A DNA stretch of 64,000 bases from the NCBI GenBank assembly GCA_001769385.1, contig MEPB01000068.1, positions 1-64,000 of the forward strand, read 5' to 3'. Of the stretch, positions 60,575-64,000 are shown in pieces; positions within the stretch are counted from its first letter, which is position 1; every line of letters begins with the position of its first letter. The stretch is from Bacteroidetes bacterium RIFCSPLOWO2_12_FULL_35_15 (GTDB taxonomy: Bacteria; Bacteroidota; Bacteroidia; 2-12-FULL-35-15). The position numbers and the translations under genes are program-made. The notes under the pieces were generated by a model. It did not search any database. It saw nothing but the letters and a program-made list of their open reading frames with translations, and was not told where the DNA came from.

Positions 60575-61841
60575 GGATATTTTGGTCGCCTCCTATTATT
60601 TTCCTCCAAACCCTGGTATTGGAGGCAGAAGGATGGCTAAATTTTGTAAATATCTCGTTCAAAAAGGATATACTGTTCATGTAATTAATGTTGAAAATCC
60701 ACATTCTGAAAGTTCGCAATGGGTAAATGAAGTAAAACATCAGAATATTAAGGTTTATACATTACCATTAAACTATCCCAAGGTTTTAATGGAGGGGGCT
60801 GATACTCAGGAAAAAAAACGCACCTTAATAAAAAGAATACATTACAAGTTAGTAAGTTATTATTATTCGAAAATTCAGAAAAAGAGAATTTACGATCCAA
60901 CCTTTCTTTGGGAAAAGGAATTTAATGAGTTAGCTAAGCAGTTAATATTTAAAAATAAAATTAATAACATAATTGTATCTATCTCACCACATTATTATGC
61001 CTGGTATGCTGCAAAACTAAAAAAAACATTACCGGCAATAAACCTTATTATTGATTTTAGGGATCCTTGGTTAACGTTAAGAGATTTTGGTCTCCAAATA
61101 ATGACTGAACGACAAAAAAAAAATGAACAAAAAATTATTTCTGAAACAATTGCTAATGCAGACTATATAATATCTCCAAGCAATTTCGTTCTGGACGAAT
61201 TCAGGCAATATTCAAAAGATGTAAATAGAATGATTGAAGTGCCTCACGCTTATGATTTAGATGATATTAAATTGTTTTTAGATCCGGCATCTCAGTCAGT
61301 AAAAGCAGATCCTGATAAAGTAAAATTTATTTATCCGGGTACGTTATACAGTGATATTTTACCTTCCCTTTTAAAACTCAATGATATCCTAAATTATTTA
61401 AAAGAAAAGAATATAAAAATCTACAAAAAATTACAGTTTGATTTTTTTGTTGATCAAACTCATTATTCAGATTATTTTCGTGAACATTCAATTGTTAAGT
61501 TTCACAAGCCTATTGGTAAAAAAATTTTTGAAGAGGTATCGAAGTCTTCTGTAATATTGATATTATATGCTGAGCACAATAAAAATTACAGAACAACAAA
61601 GTTTTATGAGTTTTTACCTTTCAAAAAAACGTATCTTTATTTAGGACCAGAAGGTGATACTTACAACTTTATCAGAAAAAACAAGTTGGGGGTATCATTT
61701 AATAACTCTTCTGATTTGAAGGAAATAGAATTATATTTTGAGAATATTGAAAAATATATTGATAACTATTCTCCTTTGATTGATTTTAATGAGTTTTCAT
61801 TTGACAAACAAACTGATCGTTTAATTAGCTTTTTTAAATAA
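60567..61841 (+). CDS. Glycosyltransferase family 4-like protein
   Basis: 424 residues. The GT-B N-terminal SYYFPPNPGIGGRRMAKFCKYL is typical of GT4 proteins of O-antigen loci; the C-terminal part has the KFIYPGTLY strand, then KNYRTTKFYEFLPFKKTYLYLG as nucleotide-binding region. The classical E-x7-E is weak, so the donor site is less certain. Translationally coupled to the aminotransferase gene. Confidence 0.8.
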   Translation: MSKDILVASYYFPPNPGIGGRRMAKFCKYLVQKGYTVHVINVENPHSESSQWVNEVKHQNIKVYTLPLNYPKVLMEGADTQEKKRTLIKRIHYKLVSYYYSKIQKKRIYDPTFLWEKEFNELAKQLIFKNKINNIIVSISPHYYAWYAAKLKKTLPAINLIIDFRDPWLTLRDFGLQIMTERQKKNEQKIISETIANADYIISPSNFVLDEFRQYSKDVNRMIEVPHAYDLDDIKLFLDPASQSVKADPDKVKFIYPGTLYSDILPSLLKLNDILNYLKEKNIKIYKKLQFDFFVDQTHYSDYFREHSIVKFHKPIGKKIFEEVSKSSVILILYAEHNKNYRTTKFYEFLPFKKTYLYLGPEGDTYNFIRKNKLGVSFNNSSDLKEIELYFENIEKYIDNYSPLIDFNEFSFDKQTDRLISFFK

Positions 61842-61869
61842 ATATCATAACCAGGTTTTGTGTCTTTAT

Positions 61870-62481
61870 ATGTGGAATAAAATTACAATGCTAAAGTATC
61901 TAATTTTGAATGGAGTCATTTTCCCATTTAAAATATACATAAGATCATCCATAAAAATCAGGAACACTTCAGCTATCAAAATGGATGGAAGGGTAACTAT
62001 TGGGAATCCTGACTCCAAAAGTGCTATTATTTCAAAAGCTCCTGCAAATATTTATTTCGGTTATAATTCAAAAATTTTTATTGGTAAATCAATCAGTGTG
62101 GGCCCTGGTGTAAATATCATCGCGAAGGATAATGCCACGCTATCAATTGGTGAAAACACCTATTTTACTTCAGACTCACATATTGAAGCGGTTAACTCTA
62201 TTACTATAGGAAGTGATTGTGCCATCAGCTGGGGAGTAACAATAATTGACGATAATCATCATAAAGTAATTACTAAAATTCAAAGGGAAGAAATTGATAC
62301 AGATTTAGTAATAGGAAATCATGTATGGATTGGATGCAATGTTACCATTTTAAAAGGGACTAAAATTGGCAACAATTGTATTGTGGCAGCAGGGAGTGTT
62401 GTAAAAGGAATTTTTTCTGATAATACTTTAATTGCAGGTAATCCTGCAAAGGTGGTAAAAGAAGATGTAAATTGGAGTTAG
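61870..62481 (+). CDS. Hexapeptide-repeat acyltransferase (WbbJ/maltose-acetyltransferase-like)
   Basis: 203 residues from ATG 61870 (MWNKITMLKY); ATG 61888 is also possible. Left-handed beta-helix turns include NSKIFIGKSISVGPGVNIIAK. The catalytic-site segment WGVTIIDDNHHKV with histidines and the end IGNNCIVAAGSVVKGIFSDN-TLIAGNPAKVV are as in sugar O-acetyltransferases. It probably O-acetylates the glycan. Confidence 0.88.
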   Translation: MWNKITMLKYLILNGVIFPFKIYIRSSIKIRNTSAIKMDGRVTIGNPDSKSAIISKAPANIYFGYNSKIFIGKSISVGPGVNIIAKDNATLSIGENTYFTSDSHIEAVNSITIGSDCAISWGVTIIDDNHHKVITKIQREEIDTDLVIGNHVWIGCNVTILKGTKIGNNCIVAAGSVVKGIFSDNTLIAGNPAKVVKEDVNWS

Positions 62482-62484
62482 AAA

Positions 62485-63666
62485 ATGACAAGAAGAAAAT
62501 TGTTAATAGTATATACAAAAAGTACGTTAGAGCTTATTAATAGGCAATCAGCTTTAGGTTCATATATTTTTTGTTTAGCTGAAATTATACAAAAAAGTAA
62601 TTTTTTAGTTTTTGTTAATGGAATTTCATTGGAGGAATTGAAAATTCAAAGTTCGAATCAGCATATAAACCCTACAATTCATAAAAATTACCTGTTTAAA
62701 TTTATTCCTGTCTTCATTAAAGAATTTTTAAAGGATATTCTCGTCTTTAAAAAAATAAAAAACTTATCTCAAGTCATTAACAATTCCGGAAAATATGACT
62801 GTGTATTAGAGTTCTACAATTATGCTTCTAATGTTGGATTATCAATTTCAAAAACACAAAAAATACCTCTTGTAATGGTTTATGATGCACCGGTGCTTGA
62901 GGAACATGTTTTTTTTCATGGACCTAAATTTTTTTTTAAAAAAACTATTTTACTTCGGGAAAAGGAATCATTAATTAATGCAAACCATTTGATAGTTTAT
63001 TCTGATTCTGTAAAGAGATACATTAACAATCTTGTTGGAAAAGAACTCCACTTTTCTATTCATCAAAATGTTGATTTCACCCGGTTCCATTTTTTGGAAA
63101 AAAAGTTTTCCAATACTCCCATAAAAATTGGTTTTATTGGTTCTTTTCTTAAATGGCATAGAATTGATTTATTAATTTCAGCATTCCAAAAATTACGGAA
63201 AGATAATTATGAAGTTGAGCTTCTGCTTGTTGGGAATGGAATGGAATATGATAATATTTCACAGCTGGTAGAAAAATCGATGTTTAAAAAATTTATAAAA
63301 ATGCCCGGGTTTTTGGATGGAGAGGAATTGCTAAACATCAAAACTCAAATTCAAATAGGTGTAATGCCCGGTTCCAATTGGTATGGCGCTCCAAACAAAA
63401 TATTTGAATACGGTGCAGCAAAAGTTGCGGTTGTAGCCCCGGATACGGCAACGATTAAAGACTTGTTCGAAGATAATAAGGAATTACTTCTTTTTAAGCA
63501 GGATGACAAAAATGAACTTTTCTTAAAACTAAAAATAGTATGTGATGATATTTTTTTGAGAGAGAAATTAGCTTCCACATTACAAGAAACGATTAGAAAA
63601 AAATATTCTGAAAAAAATACAGCCGAATTTTACAATGAGGTTTTAAACAGTGTAATCTCACATTAA
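62485..63666 (+). CDS. Glycosyltransferase family 4
   Basis: 393 residues. GT-B fold with IKIGFIGSFLKWHRIDLLIS (about 211-230), VELLLVGNGMEYD and the donor-binding GAPNKIFEYGAAKVAVVAPD. Starts 3 bp after the acyltransferase stop. Family-level call only. Confidence 0.9.
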   Translation: MTRRKLLIVYTKSTLELINRQSALGSYIFCLAEIIQKSNFLVFVNGISLEELKIQSSNQHINPTIHKNYLFKFIPVFIKEFLKDILVFKKIKNLSQVINNSGKYDCVLEFYNYASNVGLSISKTQKIPLVMVYDAPVLEEHVFFHGPKFFFKKTILLREKESLINANHLIVYSDSVKRYINNLVGKELHFSIHQNVDFTRFHFLEKKFSNTPIKIGFIGSFLKWHRIDLLISAFQKLRKDNYEVELLLVGNGMEYDNISQLVEKSMFKKFIKMPGFLDGEELLNIKTQIQIGVMPGSNWYGAPNKIFEYGAAKVAVVAPDTATIKDLFEDNKELLLFKQDDKNELFLKLKIVCDDIFLREKLASTLQETIRKKYSEKNTAEFYNEVLNSVISH

Positions 63667-63677
63667 ACACTCAAAAA

Positions 63678-64000
63678 ATGCGTATAGCTTTATTAACAGA
63701 TGGAATTCATCCTTATGTAATTGGTGGTATGCAAATGCATTCATTTTATCTTGCCAAATACTTTGCTAAAGCAAAAATTGAAGTTGACTTATATCATCCG
63801 TTTATCAACATATCTGAAAAAGAATTTTTAGCTTGTTTTTTACCTGAAGAAGAAATATATATTCATCCCATATTTGTAGATTTCCCTAAAAAAAAATATT
63901 TTCCGGGACATTATATAGTTGAATCATATAAATACTCCCAAAACATATCTAATGAGTATTTTAGAAGAAATTCGCCTGACTTTATATATGCACAGGGATT
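63678..64000 (+). CDS. Glycosyltransferase, N-terminal part (runs past the window)
   Basis: ATG at 63678, 11 bp after the previous stop. The first 107 codons are open to the window end. MRIALLTDGIHPYVIGGMQM-HSFYLAKYFAKAKIEVDLYH is the usual GT4 N-terminus with the Gly-Gly-x-x-x-H acceptor loop. The donor domain is outside the window. Confidence 0.85.
   Translation, partial: MRIALLTDGIHPYVIGGMQMHSFYLAKYFAKAKIEVDLYHPFINISEKEFLACFLPEEEIYIHPIFVDFPKKKYFPGHYIVESYKYSQNISNEYFRRNSPDFIYAQG

Noticed and set aside
1..64000. tRNA, rRNA or known riboswitch
   Set aside because: No cloverleaf-like segment, conserved rRNA block or recognisable riboswitch consensus was seen; a covariance-model scan would be needed to exclude short RNAs.

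Overview
The window looks like an AT-rich chromosome segment of a Bacteroidota (Bacteroidetes) bacterium. The evidence is a type IX secretion system (T9SS) apparatus: a gliding-motility-type C-terminal domain protein followed by a PorP/SprF partner, and two proteins with Por-type sorting tails. Candidate -7 boxes of the TAnnTTTG type occur, Shine-Dalgarno signals are weak, and the S74 tail-fibre proteins and dispersed GTCATTTCGAA repeats fit the same phylum. No rRNA or tRNA gene was seen.

Layout. (1) 1-4045: the 3' part of a very repetitive T9SS type B surface protein, with an essentially perfect 909-bp-period duplication, and its PorP/SprF partner. (2) 4167-16314: a candidate genomic island of about 12.1 kb. 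It is bounded by an exact 18-bp direct repeat whose right copy is the last 18 bp of mnmE (F-C-I-G-K-stop). That is the same gene end, codon for codon, used as attachment site by the SGI1 family of islands in Gammaproteobacteria. Cargo: remnants of an AAA ATPase gene, a hipBA-type toxin-antitoxin pair with a large palindromic operator, a MazG-like pyrophosphohydrolase, an array of eight unit-specific hairpins, two large DUF2075-type helicases (one GIY-YIG/helicase/S24-LexA-like, the other PD-(D/E)XK/helicase), an NA37 nucleoid-associated protein, an aldo/keto reductase and a PD-(D/E)XK-like protein. No integrase is visible. (3) 16297-21509: housekeeping genes mnmE, sucD, mtnA, a class II aldolase (MtnB-like) and an unknown gene. 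(4) 21615-28970: two arrays of ~86-bp MITE-like repeats on either side of a 1951-residue T9SS cargo protein. (5) 29030-64000: a surface polysaccharide locus, still open at the right edge.

The polysaccharide locus starts with a Wzz/BY-kinase and a Wzm/Wzt-type ABC exporter whose two genes are split by a 23S-rRNA-intervening-sequence-type (S23) gene. It continues with FkbM methyltransferases, GT2, GT4 and GT10 glycosyltransferases, an AsnB-type amidotransferase, a polytopic membrane protein, four DegT-family aminotransferases, two Gfo/Idh/MocA dehydrogenases, four left-handed-beta-helix acyltransferases and an epimerase. Two dehydrogenase/acyltransferase/aminotransferase trios resemble the WbpB/WbpD/WbpE route to diacetamido-uronic acids. 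Three secreted proteins (one T9SS cargo, two S74 tail-fibre-like) are embedded in the locus. A plausible overall role is export of an amino-sugar-rich glycan that may serve partly as surface anchor or decoration for T9SS cargo; this is inference.

The strongest leads for undescribed biology are the mnmE-end island with no visible recombinase, its MazG plus twin nuclease-helicase module (a candidate defence system), and the hairpin array in front of the first helicase, where each unit repeats its own 7-11 nt word twice directly and once inverted.
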